Below, in pieces: positions 18,584 to 30,078 of a stretch of DNA of 53,525 nt; the stretch's first letter is position 1, and every line of letters starts with the position of its first letter. The DNA lies in contig NZ_JACSKC010000006.1 in assembly GCF_018617395.1 (NCBI RefSeq), positions 1 through 53,525 on the forward strand, written 5' to 3'. Under the pieces are notes generated by a model. It made no database searches. It was not told the DNA's origin and worked only from the letters and a program-made list of their open reading frames with translations. The stretch comes from Exiguobacterium sp. s48. Lineage in GTDB: Bacteria > Bacillota > Bacilli > Exiguobacteriales > Exiguobacteriaceae. The translations under genes were made by a program, and so were the position numbers.

Positions 18584-19180
18584 ATGGGAGATCATTACTA
18601 TACGAACGATCCACGTTCGGAAAGTGCCCCAGAGACATGGACGTACGAGTTGCGAGGGAAACAGTATCATTTCACTTCGGACCGCGGTGTGTTCTCGAAA
18701 GGATCGGTCGATTTTGGGTCACGTCTTTTAATTGAAACGTTTGAGATGCCTGATGTGTCGGGACGTATTTTAGATGTAGGCTGCGGCTATGGTCCGATGG
18801 GGATCTCGCTTGCCGATGCCTCTGGGCGTGAGGCCTTGCTCATCGATGTGAATGAGCGTGCGCTGGCGCTCTCTGAGCAAAACGCCGCCCGTAATGGAGT
18901 GACGGTCGAAACACGGCTTTCTCACGCGTATGACGCGGTGGGGGGAGAACGGTTTGCCGCCATTGTCACCAATCCGCCGATTCGTGCGGGGAAACAAGTC
19001 GTCCATACGATCCTGCGTGAAGCACATACGCACCTCGTCGATGGAGGAGCAATTTATGTCGTCATTCAAAAGAAACAAGGAGCACCTTCTGCTAAAAAGC
19101 TATTAGAAGAGGTGTTTGGTCAAGTCGAAACGATGGCGAAGGAGAAAGGTTACTTTATTTTCCGAGCAATTCGGTCTTGA
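18584..19180 (+). CDS. RsmC-like class I SAM-dependent methyltransferase (YbxB)
   Basis: Likely RNA methyltransferase. SAM-binding motif I is ILDVGCGYGPMGI (about 63-75), and the catalytic NPPIRAGK (about 129-136) matches the NPPY-type motif of the RsmC/RlmG family, which modify guanine N2 in rRNA. At 198 aa it is the single-domain form, like B. subtilis YbxB in the same position; the exact rRNA target is not established from sequence. ATG 18584 follows TAGGAGG. It sits between the rplL terminator and the rpoB promoter with no clear promoter of its own. Confidence 0.9.
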   Translation: MGDHYYTNDPRSESAPETWTYELRGKQYHFTSDRGVFSKGSVDFGSRLLIETFEMPDVSGRILDVGCGYGPMGISLADASGREALLIDVNERALALSEQNAARNGVTVETRLSHAYDAVGGERFAAIVTNPPIRAGKQVVHTILREAHTHLVDGGAIYVVIQKKQGAPSAKKLLEEVFGQVETMAKEKGYFIFRAIRS

Positions 19181-19197
19181 CAAACGGTGAAGTCTTG

Positions 19198-19226
19198 TTG
19201 ACTCGCTATAACGTATATGCTAACAT
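19198..19226 (+). promoter_or_regulatory. rpoB-rpoC promoter
   Basis: TTGACT (19198-19203), 17-bp spacer, TAACAT (19221-19226) preceded by TGC. The leader to rpoB is about 140 nt; I see no clear terminator in it. Confidence 0.78.
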
Positions 19227-19373
19227 TATAAAATGCCATTGGAATGGAATTCGCTTGAAACTGCCGTGTCTGCCGCTTTTTAGAGACGGAAAACGAGCGA
19301 CATTCAATGACAATGTTCGATTATTACGCCCGAAAAATTCGCTAAAGAATTGGGGGTCTGAGAGGTGAATCAG

Positions 19374-22300
19374 TTGACTGGTCAACTTGTTCAGTACGGT
19401 CGTCACCGTCAGAGAAGAAGCTATGCCCGTATCAGTGAGGTTCTAGAGCTTCCGAATTTGATTGAAATTCAAACTGCTTCTTACGAGTGGTTCTTGCGTG
19501 AAGGATTGAAAGAGATGTTTACGGACATTTCACCGATTTCCGATTTCACAGGAAACCTCGTATTGGAGTTCATCGATTACTCGCTCAGCGAGCCGAAGTA
19601 TTCAATCGATGAATCGAAGGAGCGCGACGTTACTTATTCTGCGCCACTTCGCGTAAAAGTGCGTCTCCAAAACAAAGAGACAGGTGAGCTCAAAGAACAA
19701 GAAGTATTCATGGGGGATTTCCCGCTCATGACAGAATCGGGAACATTTATCATTAATGGTGCAGAACGCGTCATCGTTTCCCAGCTTGTTCGTTCACCGA
19801 GCGTGTACTATAACGCTAAACTCGATAAAAACGGTAAACGTGGATTTGGCGCAACCGTCATCCCGAACCGTGGTGCTTGGCTCGAACTCGAGACAGATGC
19901 CAAAGATATCGTTTATGTTCGTATCGACCGTACCCGTAAAATTCCGGTAACGGTGTTGTTGCGTGCCCTCGGATTTGGTACGGACCAAGAAATTATCGAC
20001 CTTCTCGGAGATGACGAATACCTTCGTAACACCCTTGAAAAAGATAATACAGAGTCTACAGAAAAAGCGTTGATCGAGATTTACGAGCGTCTACGTCCTG
20101 GTGAACCACCAACAGTAGAAAACGCGAAATCACTTCTCGTGTCACGTTTCTTCGACCCGAAACGTTATGACTTAGCAAACGTCGGTCGCTATAAGATGAA
20201 CAAAAAACTTCATCTTAAGAACCGTTTGTTCGGTCAAAAATTAGCGGAAACGCTCGTGGACCCAGAAACAGGCGAAGTACTCGCTGAAGCTGGAACTGTC
20301 CTCGATCGTCGCAACCTCGATCGTATTCTCCCGCATTTGGAGAACGGACTCGGTTATGTCGACGCGGAACCAACTGGTGGTGTCGCTGAAGGTGAACCGT
20401 TCGGTCTTCAATCAATCAAAGTCGTCTCACCGGATGACCCAGATGGAGAGCGTATCTTGAACATCATCGGAAATGGCAATATCGACCGTAGCGTAAAACA
20501 TATTACGCCAGCCGATATTATCGCTTCAATCAACTACTTCTTCAACTTACTTCACGAAGTCGGAACAACAGATGACATCGACCACTTAGGAAACCGTCGT
20601 CTTCGTTCAGTCGGAGAACTTCTCCAAAACCAATTCCGGATCGGGCTTTCCCGTATGGAACGTGTCGTAAAAGAACGTATGTCGATTCAAGATCAAAACG
20701 CGATCACGCCACAGGCGCTCATCAACATCCGCCCGGTTATCGCATCACTTAAAGAGTTCTTCGGTAGCTCGCAATTGTCACAGTTCATGGACCAAACAAA
20801 CCCGCTCGCAGAGCTTACGCACAAGCGTCGTCTCTCTGCACTTGGACCGGGTGGTTTGACACGTGAACGTGCTGGTTTCGAAGTTCGAGACGTTCACTAT
20901 TCGCACTACGGTCGGATGTGTCCAATCGAAACGCCAGAGGGACCGAACATCGGACTCATCAACTCACTCTCGTCTTATGCGAAAGTGAACGAGTACGGTT
21001 TCATTGAAGCACCATATCGTCGTGTTGACCCAGAAACGGGTCTCGTTACTGGCGATATCCAATATATGACGGCTGATGAGGAAGACCTCTATGTCGTCGC
21101 ACAGGCGAACATGCCGCTCACAGAAGAAGGCCACTTTGCGAACGAACAAGTTCTTTGCCGTTTCCGCGGACAAAACTTGTCAGTTGAGCCAAGCCGAGTC
21201 GATTACATGGACGTTTCGCCGAAACAGGTTGTTTCTGCCGCGACTGCATGTATCCCGTTCCTTGAGAACGATGACTCGAACCGTGCCCTCATGGGAGCGA
21301 ACATGCAACGTCAAGCAGTACCACTTCTTCAACCAGATTCACCGATTGTCGGTACTGGAATGGAGTATGTATCTGCGAAAGACTCTGGGGCAGCCATCGT
21401 TGCGAAATACCCAGGTGTCGTCGAACGCGTCACAGCGCGTGAAATCTTGATCCGTCGCACGTCTGACGTGAACGGTTCTGAGGTTTCGGGTGACTTGGAC
21501 CGTTACAAACTTCAAAAATATGTCCGTTCGAACCAAGGGACATGTTATAACCAAAAACCAATCATCGCAGCTGGTGACCGTGTTGAAAAAGGAGAAATCC
21601 TTGCAGACGGTCCATCGATGGATATGGGTGAGCTCGCGCTCGGCCGTAACGTCGTCGTTGCCTTCATGACATGGGATGGTTACAACTATGAGGATGCGAT
21701 CATCATGAGTGAGCGTCTCGTGAAAGATGATGTGTACACGTCGATTCATATCGAAGAGTACGAGTCAGAGTCACGCGATACGAAACTCGGACCAGAGGAA
21801 ATCACACGTGATATTCCAAACGTCGGAGATGATGCACTTCGTAACTTGGACGATCGCGGAATTATCCGCATCGGGGCTGAAGTCAAGGATGGCGATATCC
21901 TCGTCGGTAAAGTAACACCTAAGGGCGTTACAGAATTGACGGCGGAAGAGCGTCTCTTGCACGCAATCTTCGGTGAGAAGGCACGTGAAGTACGTGATAC
22001 GTCACTTCGTGTACCAAACGGTGGAGATGGAATTATCTTGGATGTCAAAGTGTTCGACCGTGAGAACGGTGACGAATTGTCTCCAGGCGTCAACCAAATG
22101 GTACGTGTCTATATCGTTCAAAAACGTAAGATTCACGAAGGGGATAAGATGGCGGGACGTCACGGTAACAAAGGTGTTATCTCGCGGATCCTCCCTGAAG
22201 AAGATATGCCATACATGCCAGACGGTACACCGGTTGACATCATGCTCAACCCGCTTGGGGTACCATCTCGTATGAACATCGGTCAGGTACTTGAACTCCA

Positions 22301-22922
22301 CCTTGGTATGGCGGCGAAGAAGCTCGGCATCAAAGTGGCAACACCTGTATTCGATGGAGCGCGTGAGGAAGACGTATGGGCAACGATTGAAGAAGCTGGT
22401 ATGGATAAAGATGCGAAAACGCGTCTCTACGATGGTCGTACGGGTGAACCGTTCGATAACCGCGTCTCGGTCGGTGTCATGTACATGATCAAACTCGCGC
22501 ACATGGTTGATGACAAACTTCACGCTCGTTCGACAGGACCATACTCACTCGTCACGCAACAACCGCTCGGTGGTAAAGCACAGTTCGGTGGTCAGCGCTT
22601 CGGGGAGATGGAAGTTTGGGCTCTTGAAGCGTACGGTGCAGCCTACACGCTCCAAGAAATCTTGACAATCAAGTCGGATGACACGGTCGGTCGTGTGAAA
22701 GCATATGAGGCCATCGTGAAAGGCGAGAGCGTTCCGAAAGCGGGCGTTCCTGAATCATTCCGCGTCTTGATCAAAGAGCTTCAAGCGCTCGGTATGGAAG
22801 TCAAGATGATGTCAGCGGATGATGAAGAAGTCGAAATGAAAGATGAAGATGACGACAACATCCCGAACGCAACATCGGCGTTAGAACAAGTCGTTCAACC
22901 GACTGTTACGGAAGAGGAATAA
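19374..22922 (+). CDS. rpoB: RNA polymerase beta subunit
   Basis: Catalytic-centre subunit of RNA polymerase. The rifampicin pocket (about residues 460-495, [25 protein letters not shown]) has the usual sensitive-type residues. The later motifs GRHGNKGV and [21 protein letters not shown]-type region are intact. From TTG 19374 the protein is 1182 aa, starting MTGQLVQYG as in B. subtilis, with AGAGGTGA 5 nt upstream; the GTG at 19365 would add three residues and overlaps that site. The acidic tail is shorter than in B. subtilis. Followed by rpoC after 22 nt. Confidence 0.97.
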   Translation: MTGQLVQYGRHRQRRSYARISEVLELPNLIEIQTASYEWFLREGLKEMFTDISPISDFTGNLVLEFIDYSLSEPKYSIDESKERDVTYSAPLRVKVRLQNKETGELKEQEVFMGDFPLMTESGTFIINGAERVIVSQLVRSPSVYYNAKLDKNGKRGFGATVIPNRGAWLELETDAKDIVYVRIDRTRKIPVTVLLRALGFGTDQEIIDLLGDDEYLRNTLEKDNTESTEKALIEIYERLRPGEPPTVENAKSLLVSRFFDPKRYDLANVGRYKMNKKLHLKNRLFGQKLAETLVDPETGEVLAEAGTVLDRRNLDRILPHLENGLGYVDAEPTGGVAEGEPFGLQSIKVVSPDDPDGERILNIIGNGNIDRSVKHITPADIIASINYFFNLLHEVGTTDDIDHLGNRRLRSVGELLQNQFRIGLSRMERVVKERMSIQDQNAITPQALINIRPVIASLKEFFGSSQLSQFMDQTNPLAELTHKRRLSALGPGGLTRERAGFEVRDVHYSHYGRMCPIETPEGPNIGLINSLSSYAKVNEYGFIEAPYRRVDPETGLVTGDIQYMTADEEDLYVVAQANMPLTEEGHFANEQVLCRFRGQNLSVEPSRVDYMDVSPKQVVSAATACIPFLENDDSNRALMGANMQRQAVPLLQPDSPIVGTGMEYVSAKDSGAAIVAKYPGVVERVTAREILIRRTSDVNGSEVSGDLDRYKLQKYVRSNQGTCYNQKPIIAAGDRVEKGEILADGPSMDMGELALGRNVVVAFMTWDGYNYEDAIIMSERLVKDDVYTSIHIEEYESESRDTKLGPEEITRDIPNVGDDALRNLDDRGIIRIGAEVKDGDILVGKVTPKGVTELTAEERLLHAIFGEKAREVRDTSLRVPNGGDGIILDVKVFDRENGDELSPGVNQMVRVYIVQKRKIHEGDKMAGRHGNKGVISRILPEEDMPYMPDGTPVDIMLNPLGVPSRMNIGQVLELHLGMAAKKLGIKVATPVFDGAREEDVWATIEEAGMDKDAKTRLYDGRTGEPFDNRVSVGVMYMIKLAHMVDDKLHARSTGPYSLVTQQPLGGKAQFGGQRFGEMEVWALEAYGAAYTLQEILTIKSDDTVGRVKAYEAIVKGESVPKAGVPESFRVLIKELQALGMEVKMMSADDEEVEMKDEDDDNIPNATSALEQVVQPTVTEEE

Positions 22923-22944
22923 GGCGAAAAGGGAGGTCGGCCCC

Positions 22945-25900
22945 TTGGTAGATGTTAATCGATTTGAATATATGAAAATCGGCTTGGCTTCATCAGAGAA
23001 GATCCGTTCGTGGTCTTACGGTGAAGTCAAAAAGCCGGAAACGATCAACTATCGTACACTTAAACCAGAGAAGGACGGATTATTCTGTGAACGAATCTTC
23101 GGTCCTACGAAAGACTGGGAATGTTACTGTGGGAAATACAAACGTATCCGTTATAAAGGAGTCATTTGTGACCGCTGTGGCGTTGAAGTGACGAAAGCGA
23201 AAGTGCGTCGCGAGCGAATGGGCCATATCGAGCTCGCGGCACCAGTTTCGCACATCTGGTACTTCAAAGGGATTCCAAGCCGCATGGGGCTTGTTCTCGA
23301 CATGTCACCACGTGCGCTTGAAGAAGTCATTTACTTCGCATCTTACGTGGTCACAGAGCCAGGTGATACTCCGCTTGAGAAGAAACAACTTCTCTCGGAA
23401 AAAGAATTCCGTCTCTACCGTGAAAAATACGGTAGCGACTTCAAAGCAGACATGGGTGCTGAAGCCATCCGTACACTTCTTCAAGACGTGAATCTTGAAA
23501 AAGAAGTAGGCGAGCTTCGTGAAGAGTTGAAAACAGTCCAAGGTCAACGTCGTACACGTGCGATCAAGCGCTTGGAAGTTCTCGATGCATTCTTCACTTC
23601 AGGAAACAATCCGGACTGGATGATCCTTGAAGTACTTCCTGTCATCCCACCAGAGCTTCGCCCGATGGTACAGCTTGATGGTGGACGCTTTGCGACATCT
23701 GACTTGAACGATTTGTATCGTCGAGTCATCAACCGGAACAACCGTCTCAAACGTTTGCTCGACCTCGGCGCGCCGAACATCATCGTGCAAAACGAGAAGC
23801 GTATGCTTCAAGAAGCGGTTGACGCCCTCATCGACAACGGTCGTCGTGGTCGTCCGGTAACAGGTCCTGGTAACCGTCCGCTTAAATCACTTTCACATAT
23901 GTTGAAAGGGAAGCAAGGTCGTTTCCGTCAAAACCTTCTCGGTAAACGGGTCGACTATTCAGGACGTTCGGTTATCGTCGTAGGTCCGAACTTGAAGATG
24001 TACCAGTGTGGTCTTCCAAAAGAGATGGCACTTGAACTCTTCAAACCGTTCGTGATGAAAGAGCTTGTCGGTCGCGGCATCGCTTCAAACATCAAGAACG
24101 CCAAACGCAAAATCGAGAAGATGCAACCTGAAATCTGGGGCGTCCTTGAAGAAGTCATTCGTGAGCATCCGGTCCTCTTGAACCGTGCCCCGACGCTTCA
24201 CCGCCTTGGTATTCAAGCATTCGAACCGATTCTTGTTGAAGGTCGTGCGATTCGCCTTCACCCACTCGTATGTACGGCATACAACGCCGACTTCGATGGT
24301 GACCAAATGGCTGTCCACGTTCCGCTCTCTGCTGAAGCACAAGCGGAAGCACGTCTTCTCATGCTCGCTGCACAGAACATCTTGAACCCGAAAGACGGAA
24401 AACCAGTTGTTACACCATCACAGGATATGGTCCTCGGTAACTACTACATCTCACTCGAACGTGAAGATGCCGTCGGTCAAGGGAAAGTGTTCTCGAACGT
24501 CAACGAAGCGTTGATTGCTTACCAAAACGGTTATGTCCACTTGCACTCGCGTGTGGCACTTCCGGCACGTACGCTCAACAACCCGACGTTCACAGACGAA
24601 CAGAACGAGAAATTGCTCATTACGACTGTTGGTAAGATGATCTTCAACGAAATCTTGCCAAACACGTTCCCATACTTGAACGAGCCAACGATGGAAAACT
24701 TACAGGAAGCAACGCCTGATAAGTACTTCATCGACAAAGGGGCGAACGTTGCGGAAGAAATCGCATCACGTCCAATCATCGACCCGTTCAAAAAAGGTTT
24801 CCTTGGAAAAGTCATCGCGGAAGTGTTCCAGAAGTTTGAAACGACTGAAACAAGCCGCATGCTTGACCGGATGAAAGATCTTGGCTTCAAGCACTCGACA
24901 AAAGCGGGTGTCACGGTTGGGATTGCCGATATCATCGTACTTCCGGATAAACAGGAAATTCTTGACGAAGCACAAAAACAAGTCGACCAAATCATGAAGT
25001 CGTTCCGTCGTGGTCTCATCACTGAAGATGAGCGTTACGAGCGCGTTGTCCGTGCTTGGAACGAAGCGAAGGATGAAATTCAATCACGATTGATGAAATC
25101 CCTCAACCGCTTGAACCCAATCTTCATGATGTCTGACTCAGGTGCCCGTGGTAACGCATCGAACTTTACGCAGCTTGCGGGTATGCGTGGTTTGATGGCC
25201 GCTCCATCTGGTCGCATCATCGAACTTCCAATCAAATCGTCATTCCGTGAAGGTCTGACGGTTCAAGAGTACTTCATCTCGACTCACGGGGCTCGTAAAG
25301 GTCTTGCCGATACAGCCTTGAAGACAGCCGATTCAGGTTACTTGACGCGTCGTCTCGTCGACGTTGCGCAAGATGTCATCATCCGTGAAGAAGATTGTGG
25401 AACAGACCGCGGAATCCGTGTTTCTGCACTCCGCGAAGGTACGGAAGAAATCGAAAGCCTGTACGACCGTCTCGTCGGACGTACATCGTTCGAAACGGTC
25501 ACACACCCTGAAACGGGCGAAGTGTTGATCGATAAGAACGAATTGATCACAGAAGACATCGCACGCATCATTGTTGATGCGGGTGTTGAAAAAGTTGAAA
25601 TCCGTACAGCCTTTACATGTAACACGTCACACGGCGTATGTAAGAAGTGTTACGGACGCAACTTGGCGACTGGATCTAACGTTGAAGTCGGAGAAGCCGT
25701 CGGTATCATTGCCGCACAATCAATCGGTGAGCCAGGAACGCAGCTTACAATGCGTACCTTCCACACAGGTGGGGTTGCCGGAGACGATATCACACAAGGT
25801 CTTCCACGTATCCAAGAGGTATTTGAAGCCCGTAACCCGAAAGGTCAAGCGGTCATCTCGGAAATCTCTGGTACGGTCATCGACTTCACGGAATCGCGTG

Positions 25901-26544
25901 ACAAGCGTGAACTCACGGTCGAAGGATTTAGTGAGACTCGTTCATACACGATTCCATTCGGAGCACGTCTACGTGTTCAAATCGGCGATACAGTAGAAGC
26001 CGGTGAAGTCTTCACGGAAGGTTCGATCGATCCGAAAGAATTGCTCGCCGTCCGTGGTGTGTCTGGTGTTCAGAACTATCTTCTCCAAGAAGTTCAAAAA
26101 GTTTACCGGATGCAAGGGGTAGAAATCGGTGATAAGCACGTTGAGGTCATGGTTCGCCAAATGCTTCGTCGTGTCAAAGTCATCGAATCAGGTGACACAC
26201 CACTTCTCCCTGGATCACTCGTCGACATCAGTGTCTTCAAAGAAGCGTGTAAAGATGCGATTCGTGATGGAAAACACCCAGCGACTGCGAAACCGGTCCT
26301 TCTCGGAATCACGAAAGCCTCGCTTGAGACAGATTCGTTCCTCTCAGCGGCTTCGTTCCAAGAAACGACTCGCGTCTTGACAGATGCAGCAATCAAAGGG
26401 AAACGCGACTATCTCCTCGGACTCAAAGAGAACGTCATCATCGGTAAGCTCGTTCCAGCTGGTACTGGAATGGCCGTCTACCGTGATGTAGAACTCAAAG
26501 AAGATGAGGCGCCAGTTGCGCTCGAAGATACAACAGTCGAGTAA
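22945..26544 (+). CDS. rpoC: RNA polymerase beta' subunit
   Basis: Holds the catalytic magnesium: NADFDGD at 447-453 is intact. The N-terminal zinc site is C60, C62, C75 and C78; the second zinc cluster is near 890-905 ([11 protein letters not shown]). Bridge helix and trigger loop segments ([15 protein letters not shown]) are present. 1199 aa. It begins with TTG 22945 after GGGAGG, as in B. subtilis where a rare start is also used. A separate promoter for rpsL begins 8 nt after the stop. Confidence 0.98.
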   Translation: MVDVNRFEYMKIGLASSEKIRSWSYGEVKKPETINYRTLKPEKDGLFCERIFGPTKDWECYCGKYKRIRYKGVICDRCGVEVTKAKVRRERMGHIELAAPVSHIWYFKGIPSRMGLVLDMSPRALEEVIYFASYVVTEPGDTPLEKKQLLSEKEFRLYREKYGSDFKADMGAEAIRTLLQDVNLEKEVGELREELKTVQGQRRTRAIKRLEVLDAFFTSGNNPDWMILEVLPVIPPELRPMVQLDGGRFATSDLNDLYRRVINRNNRLKRLLDLGAPNIIVQNEKRMLQEAVDALIDNGRRGRPVTGPGNRPLKSLSHMLKGKQGRFRQNLLGKRVDYSGRSVIVVGPNLKMYQCGLPKEMALELFKPFVMKELVGRGIASNIKNAKRKIEKMQPEIWGVLEEVIREHPVLLNRAPTLHRLGIQAFEPILVEGRAIRLHPLVCTAYNADFDGDQMAVHVPLSAEAQAEARLLMLAAQNILNPKDGKPVVTPSQDMVLGNYYISLEREDAVGQGKVFSNVNEALIAYQNGYVHLHSRVALPARTLNNPTFTDEQNEKLLITTVGKMIFNEILPNTFPYLNEPTMENLQEATPDKYFIDKGANVAEEIASRPIIDPFKKGFLGKVIAEVFQKFETTETSRMLDRMKDLGFKHSTKAGVTVGIADIIVLPDKQEILDEAQKQVDQIMKSFRRGLITEDERYERVVRAWNEAKDEIQSRLMKSLNRLNPIFMMSDSGARGNASNFTQLAGMRGLMAAPSGRIIELPIKSSFREGLTVQEYFISTHGARKGLADTALKTADSGYLTRRLVDVAQDVIIREEDCGTDRGIRVSALREGTEEIESLYDRLVGRTSFETVTHPETGEVLIDKNELITEDIARIIVDAGVEKVEIRTAFTCNTSHGVCKKCYGRNLATGSNVEVGEAVGIIAAQSIGEPGTQLTMRTFHTGGVAGDDITQGLPRIQEVFEARNPKGQAVISEISGTVIDFTESRDKRELTVEGFSETRSYTIPFGARLRVQIGDTVEAGEVFTEGSIDPKELLAVRGVSGVQNYLLQEVQKVYRMQGVEIGDKHVEVMVRQMLRRVKVIESGDTPLLPGSLVDISVFKEACKDAIRDGKHPATAKPVLLGITKASLETDSFLSAASFQETTRVLTDAAIKGKRDYLLGLKENVIIGKLVPAGTGMAVYRDVELKEDEAPVALEDTTVE

Positions 26545-26552
26545 AATACGTC

Positions 26553-26581
26553 TTGACAGCGCAGGTTGGCGGTGCTACTAT
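26553..26581 (+). promoter_or_regulatory. rpsL-rpsG promoter with flanking inverted repeat
   Basis: TTGACA (26553-26558), 17-bp spacer, TACTAT (26576-26581) preceded by TGC. TTGGCGG (26566-26572) and CCGCCAA (26591-26597) form a perfect inverted repeat around the -10 box. Confidence 0.87.
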
Positions 26582-26587
26582 GATTTA

Positions 26588-26820
26588 GTGCCGCCAATCG
26601 GTTGTTGTCGATGACAACGATGTCCAGCAGTCGGCAAGCTACTTGGACGTCCATCCGAACTTTCTACGGGAAGGTTTGGCTGCTACAATTGCCACTTTCA
26701 AGGTATAACTCACGTTTTTGCGAGGTCATGGAATGCCTACGCCTCGTAAAAGCGTTTCGTTATGACCTTAAATGAACCACCCGGGTCGGTGGGACTAGAA
26801 AATAGCAACATTCAGGAAGG
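26588..26820 (+). promoter_or_regulatory. Long structured leader of rpsL (family not recognised)
   Basis: About 230 nt without a gene. By eye it holds GTTGTC-GAT-GACAAC (26604-26618), GATGTCCA with TGGACGTC (26619-26651), and a 14-bp stem, 26712-26725 with 26742-26755, with two G-U pairs. AGGTCAT (26723-26729) can instead pair with ATGACCT (26762-26768), which would break the 14-bp stem. No T-run follows the hairpins. B. subtilis has the ybxF gene in this place. Regulation by S12 or S7 is possible but not shown. Confidence 0.55.
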
Positions 26821-26834
26821 GAGGATCTTCAAAG

Positions 26835-27257
26835 ATGCCTACTATTAACCAGTTAGTCCGTAAAGGACGTAAATCGAAAGTCGTGAAATCTGACTCTCCA
26901 GCACTTAACAAAGGTTACAACAGTTTCATCAAGTCACAAACAAACGTGAGCTCACCACAAAAACGTGGTGTTTGTACACGTGTTGGTACAATGACTCCGA
27001 AGAAACCGAACTCGGCGCTTCGTAAGTATGCTCGTGTTCGTTTGACTAACCAAATCGAAGTGACTGCGTACATCCCAGGTATTGGCCACAACCTTCAAGA
27101 GCACAGCGTTGTTCTTATCCGTGGAGGACGTGTAAAAGACTTACCAGGGGTACGTTACCACATCGTTCGTGGTGCGCTTGACACTGCAGGTGTTGATGGA
27201 CGTATGCAAGGCCGTTCTAAATACGGTACGAAACGTCCGAAAGCTGCGAAGAAGTAA
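26835..27257 (+). CDS. rpsL: Ribosomal protein S12
   Basis: Decoding-centre protein of the 30S subunit and site of streptomycin-resistance mutations. The [11 protein letters not shown] and [13 protein letters not shown] segments carry the usual sensitive-type lysines. 140 aa. ATG 26835 follows GGAAGGGAGG. Heads rpsL-rpsG after a long leader. Confidence 0.98.
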   Translation: MPTINQLVRKGRKSKVVKSDSPALNKGYNSFIKSQTNVSSPQKRGVCTRVGTMTPKKPNSALRKYARVRLTNQIEVTAYIPGIGHNLQEHSVVLIRGGRVKDLPGVRYHIVRGALDTAGVDGRMQGRSKYGTKRPKAAKK

Positions 27258-27305
27258 TTCTCGCAAACTAAACTACAATTGAAATTTTGAAAGGAGGGTA
27301 CTCGG

Positions 27306-27773
27306 ATGCGTAAAAACCGTGCAGAACGTCGTGACGTTATCGCAGATCCGATCTACAACTCGAAATTGGTAACTCGCCTCATTAACCGTGTCATGTTAGA
27401 CGGTAAAAAAGGTACAGCTCAAACTATCATTTACAACGCATTTGGCCTCATCGCTGAACGCTCAGGCAAAGAGCCAATGGAAGTGTTCGAAGAAGCAATG
27501 AACAACATCATGCCTGTACTTGAAGTTAAAGCACGCCGTGTAGGTGGAGCTAACTACCAAGTTCCTGTAGAAGTTCGTCCAGAGCGCCGTACAACACTTG
27601 GTCTTCGTTACCTCGTGAACTACGCTCGTCTCCGCAACGAAAAAACGATGGAGCAACGTATCGCGAACGAAATCATGGATGCAGCCAACAACACTGGTGC
27701 ATCTGTTAAGAAACGCGAAGACATGCATAAAATGGCGGAAGCTAACAAAGCGTTTGCTCACTATCGTTGGTAA
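27306..27773 (+). CDS. rpsG: Ribosomal protein S7
   Basis: Primary assembly protein of the 30S head; contacts E-site tRNA and mRNA. 155 aa (B. subtilis 156), beginning [11 protein letters not shown] with the family motif [20 protein letters not shown] at about 14-33. AAAGGAGGG precedes ATG 27306. Confidence 0.98.
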   Translation: MRKNRAERRDVIADPIYNSKLVTRLINRVMLDGKKGTAQTIIYNAFGLIAERSGKEPMEVFEEAMNNIMPVLEVKARRVGGANYQVPVEVRPERRTTLGLRYLVNYARLRNEKTMEQRIANEIMDAANNTGASVKKREDMHKMAEANKAFAHYRW

Positions 27774-27787
27774 TTTAATCGTAAAGT

Positions 27788-27818
27788 CCACTCCGCCAAG
27801 CATGGCTTAACGGAGTGG
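27788..27818 (+). terminator. Hairpin after rpsG (weak terminator or processing site)
   Basis: A perfect 8-bp stem, CCACTCCG / CGGAGTGG, with a small CCA/TGG stem inside the loop. Only CTTTCGGG follows, so termination would be weak. Confidence 0.5.
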
Positions 27819-27826
27819 CTTTCGGG

Positions 27827-27854
27827 TATAATCATATCGTGTGCGCGCACACGA
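27827..27854 (+). promoter_or_regulatory. -10-like box and 18-bp perfect palindrome before fusA
   Basis: A consensus TATAAT (27827-27832) is followed after 4 nt by TCGTGTGCGCGCACACGA (27837-27854), a perfect 18-bp palindrome. A -35 at the proper distance is poor. The palindrome covers the expected transcription start and ends 15 nt before the fusA ribosome site. It looks like an operator or a stable RNA hairpin without a loop; no known regulator site is recognised. Confidence 0.5.
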
Positions 27855-27885
27855 AAATCAAACATGCGGAAGGAGAATACCCAGT

Positions 27886-29964
27886 ATGGCAAGAGAATTC
27901 TCCCTAAAGAATACTCGTAACATCGGGATCATGGCTCACATCGATGCCGGTAAAACGACAACAACTGAACGTATTCTTTATTACACAGGTCGTATCCATA
28001 AAATTGGTGAAACGCACGAAGGTGCTTCACAAATGGACTGGATGGAGCAGGAGCAAGAGCGTGGAATCACGATCACTTCAGCTGCGACAACTGCACAGTG
28101 GAATGGCCACCGTGTAAACATCATCGATACACCTGGACACGTAGACTTCACAGTAGAAGTTGAACGTTCACTCCGTGTACTTGATGGTGCGGTTGCTGTA
28201 CTTGACGCTCAGTCAGGTGTAGAACCACAAACAGAAACTGTATGGCGTCAAGCGACGACATATGGTGTACCACGTGTCGTATTCGTCAACAAGATGGATA
28301 AAATCGGCGCAGACTTCTTGTACTCTGTGAAGACGCTCCATGATCGTCTTCAAGCGAACGCTTACGCGATCCAACTCCCAATCGGAGCAGAGGACGATTT
28401 CAAAGGGATCATCGATCTCGTTGAAATGAAGACTTACATGTACAACAACGACCTCGGTACTGACATCGAAGTTACAGATGGCTTCCCAGCTGACATGGCT
28501 GACCAAGCTGAAGAACTTCGCGGTCAATTGATCGAAGGTGTTGCTGACTTCAACGAAGAGTTGATGATGAAGTACCTTGAAGGAGAAGAGATTTCAATCG
28601 ATGAATTGAAAGCTGCGATCCGTCAAGCGACACTTAGCGTCGAATTCTACCCTGTACTCGTTGGTTCTGCCTTCAAGAACAAAGGTGTTCAGCTCATGCT
28701 TAACGCCGTTGTTGATTACCTCCCATCACCAGTTGATGTAGAGTCAATCAAAGGGATCAACCTCGATACAGAAGAAGAAATCACGCGTGAGCCTTCTGAC
28801 GAAGCTCCATTCTCAGCACTTGCGTTCAAAGTTATGACTGACCCTTACGTCGGTAAATTGACGTTCTTCCGCGTGTACTCTGGTACAGCTGAAGCGGGAT
28901 CATACGTGAAGAACTCGACTAAAGGGAAGCGTGAGCGTCTCGGTCGTATCCTTCAAATGCACGCAAACAGCCGTGAAGAGATTCCAATGGTATTCGCTGG
29001 TGACATCGCCGCTGCTGTTGGTTTCAAAGACACGACTACTGGTGACACGCTTTGCTCTGAGAAAGATAACATCGTTCTCGAGTCAATGACGTTCCCAGAA
29101 CCAGTTATCTCGGTTGCAATCGAGCCTAAATCGAAAGCAGACCAAGATAAGATGGGTCAAGCTCTTGCGAAACTCGCAGAAGAAGATCCAACATTCCGCA
29201 CTGAAACAAACCCTGAGACTGGTCAAACGATCATCTCTGGTATGGGTGAGCTTCACCTTGATATCCTCGTTGACCGTATGCGTCGCGAGTTCAAAGTAGA
29301 AGCTAACGTTGGTGCACCACAAGTTGCTTACCGTGAAACAATCCGTGGCGCTGCGAAGATCGATTCGAAATTCGTTCGTCAGTCTGGTGGACGCGGTCAG
29401 TACGGTCACGTTGTCGTAGAATTCGAGCCGAACGAAGAAGGCGCTGGATTCGAGTTCGAGAACAAGATCGTCGGTGGTGTTGTACCACGTGAATACGTCC
29501 CTGCTGTTCAAAACGGGATTGAAGAAGCTCTCGAAAACGGTATCCTCGCTGGTTACCCAGTAGTAGACGTTAAAGCTCGTCTCGTATTCGGATCGTACCA
29601 CGATGTCGACTCGAACGAGATGGCGTTTAAAGTTGCTGCTTCGATGGCGGTTAAACAACTTAAGGACCAAGCGAAAGCTGTCATCCTTGAGCCAATGATG
29701 CGTGTTGAAGTTGTTATCCCAGAAGAATACATGGGTGACATCATGGGTGACGTTACGTCACGCCGTGGACGCGTAGAAGGTATGGAAGCTCGCGGTAACG
29801 CACAAGTCGTTAAAGCGATGATTCCACTTTCAGAAATGTTCGGTTACGCAACATCACTTCGTTCACGTACACAAGGACGTGGAACGTACTCGATGCACTT
29901 CGATCACTACGAAGAAGTACCGAAATCAATTGCTGAAGAAATCGTCAAAAAAGCGAACGGCTAA
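27886..29964 (+). CDS. fusA: Elongation factor G
   Basis: GTPase that moves tRNA and mRNA after peptide transfer. P-loop AHIDAGKT (17-24), the switch regions ([13 protein letters not shown]) and NKMD are all present, followed by domains II-V. 692 aa matches B. subtilis. ATG 27886 follows AAGGAG; the frame open from 27841 runs through the palindrome and is rejected. Confidence 0.98.
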   Translation: MAREFSLKNTRNIGIMAHIDAGKTTTTERILYYTGRIHKIGETHEGASQMDWMEQEQERGITITSAATTAQWNGHRVNIIDTPGHVDFTVEVERSLRVLDGAVAVLDAQSGVEPQTETVWRQATTYGVPRVVFVNKMDKIGADFLYSVKTLHDRLQANAYAIQLPIGAEDDFKGIIDLVEMKTYMYNNDLGTDIEVTDGFPADMADQAEELRGQLIEGVADFNEELMMKYLEGEEISIDELKAAIRQATLSVEFYPVLVGSAFKNKGVQLMLNAVVDYLPSPVDVESIKGINLDTEEEITREPSDEAPFSALAFKVMTDPYVGKLTFFRVYSGTAEAGSYVKNSTKGKRERLGRILQMHANSREEIPMVFAGDIAAAVGFKDTTTGDTLCSEKDNIVLESMTFPEPVISVAIEPKSKADQDKMGQALAKLAEEDPTFRTETNPETGQTIISGMGELHLDILVDRMRREFKVEANVGAPQVAYRETIRGAAKIDSKFVRQSGGRGQYGHVVVEFEPNEEGAGFEFENKIVGGVVPREYVPAVQNGIEEALENGILAGYPVVDVKARLVFGSYHDVDSNEMAFKVAASMAVKQLKDQAKAVILEPMMRVEVVIPEEYMGDIMGDVTSRRGRVEGMEARGNAQVVKAMIPLSEMFGYATSLRSRTQGRGTYSMHFDHYEEVPKSIAEEIVKKANG

Positions 29965-30010
29965 TAACGGTTGTATCGCTAGATTGATTGTTGTAAGCTA
30001 AGGAGGACGT

Positions 30011-30046
30011 ATGTTAAAAGTAACCTACGTCTTCCTAGTTAAATAA
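30011..30046 (+). CDS. Possible 11-codon leader ORF before tuf
   Basis: ATG 30011 is preceded by a perfect AAGGAGG (30000-30006, 4 nt spacing) and encodes [11 protein letters not shown] before TAA. AGGAGGACGTA (30001-30011) can pair with TACGTCTTCCT (30026-30036), 11 bp with one G-U, which hides both its ribosome site and its start. The spacing is short and the ORF tiny, so it may be chance. Confidence 0.3.
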   Translation: MLKVTYVFLVK

Positions 30047-30078
30047 AAACTAATCGTTTAATAGAGGAGGAATCTAGA

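Noticed and set aside
19177-19368. 63-codon + strand frame between the rsmC-like gene and rpoB
   Set aside because: It contains the rpoB promoter, has no ribosome site at its start and no recognisable protein motif.
29083-29670. 195-codon open frame on the - strand inside fusA
   Set aside because: Antisense shadow of EF-G; no recognisable domain and no start signal.
30001-30036. Hairpin before tuf as a terminator
   Set aside because: AGTTAAAT follows rather than a T-run, and tuf must be read through at very high level.
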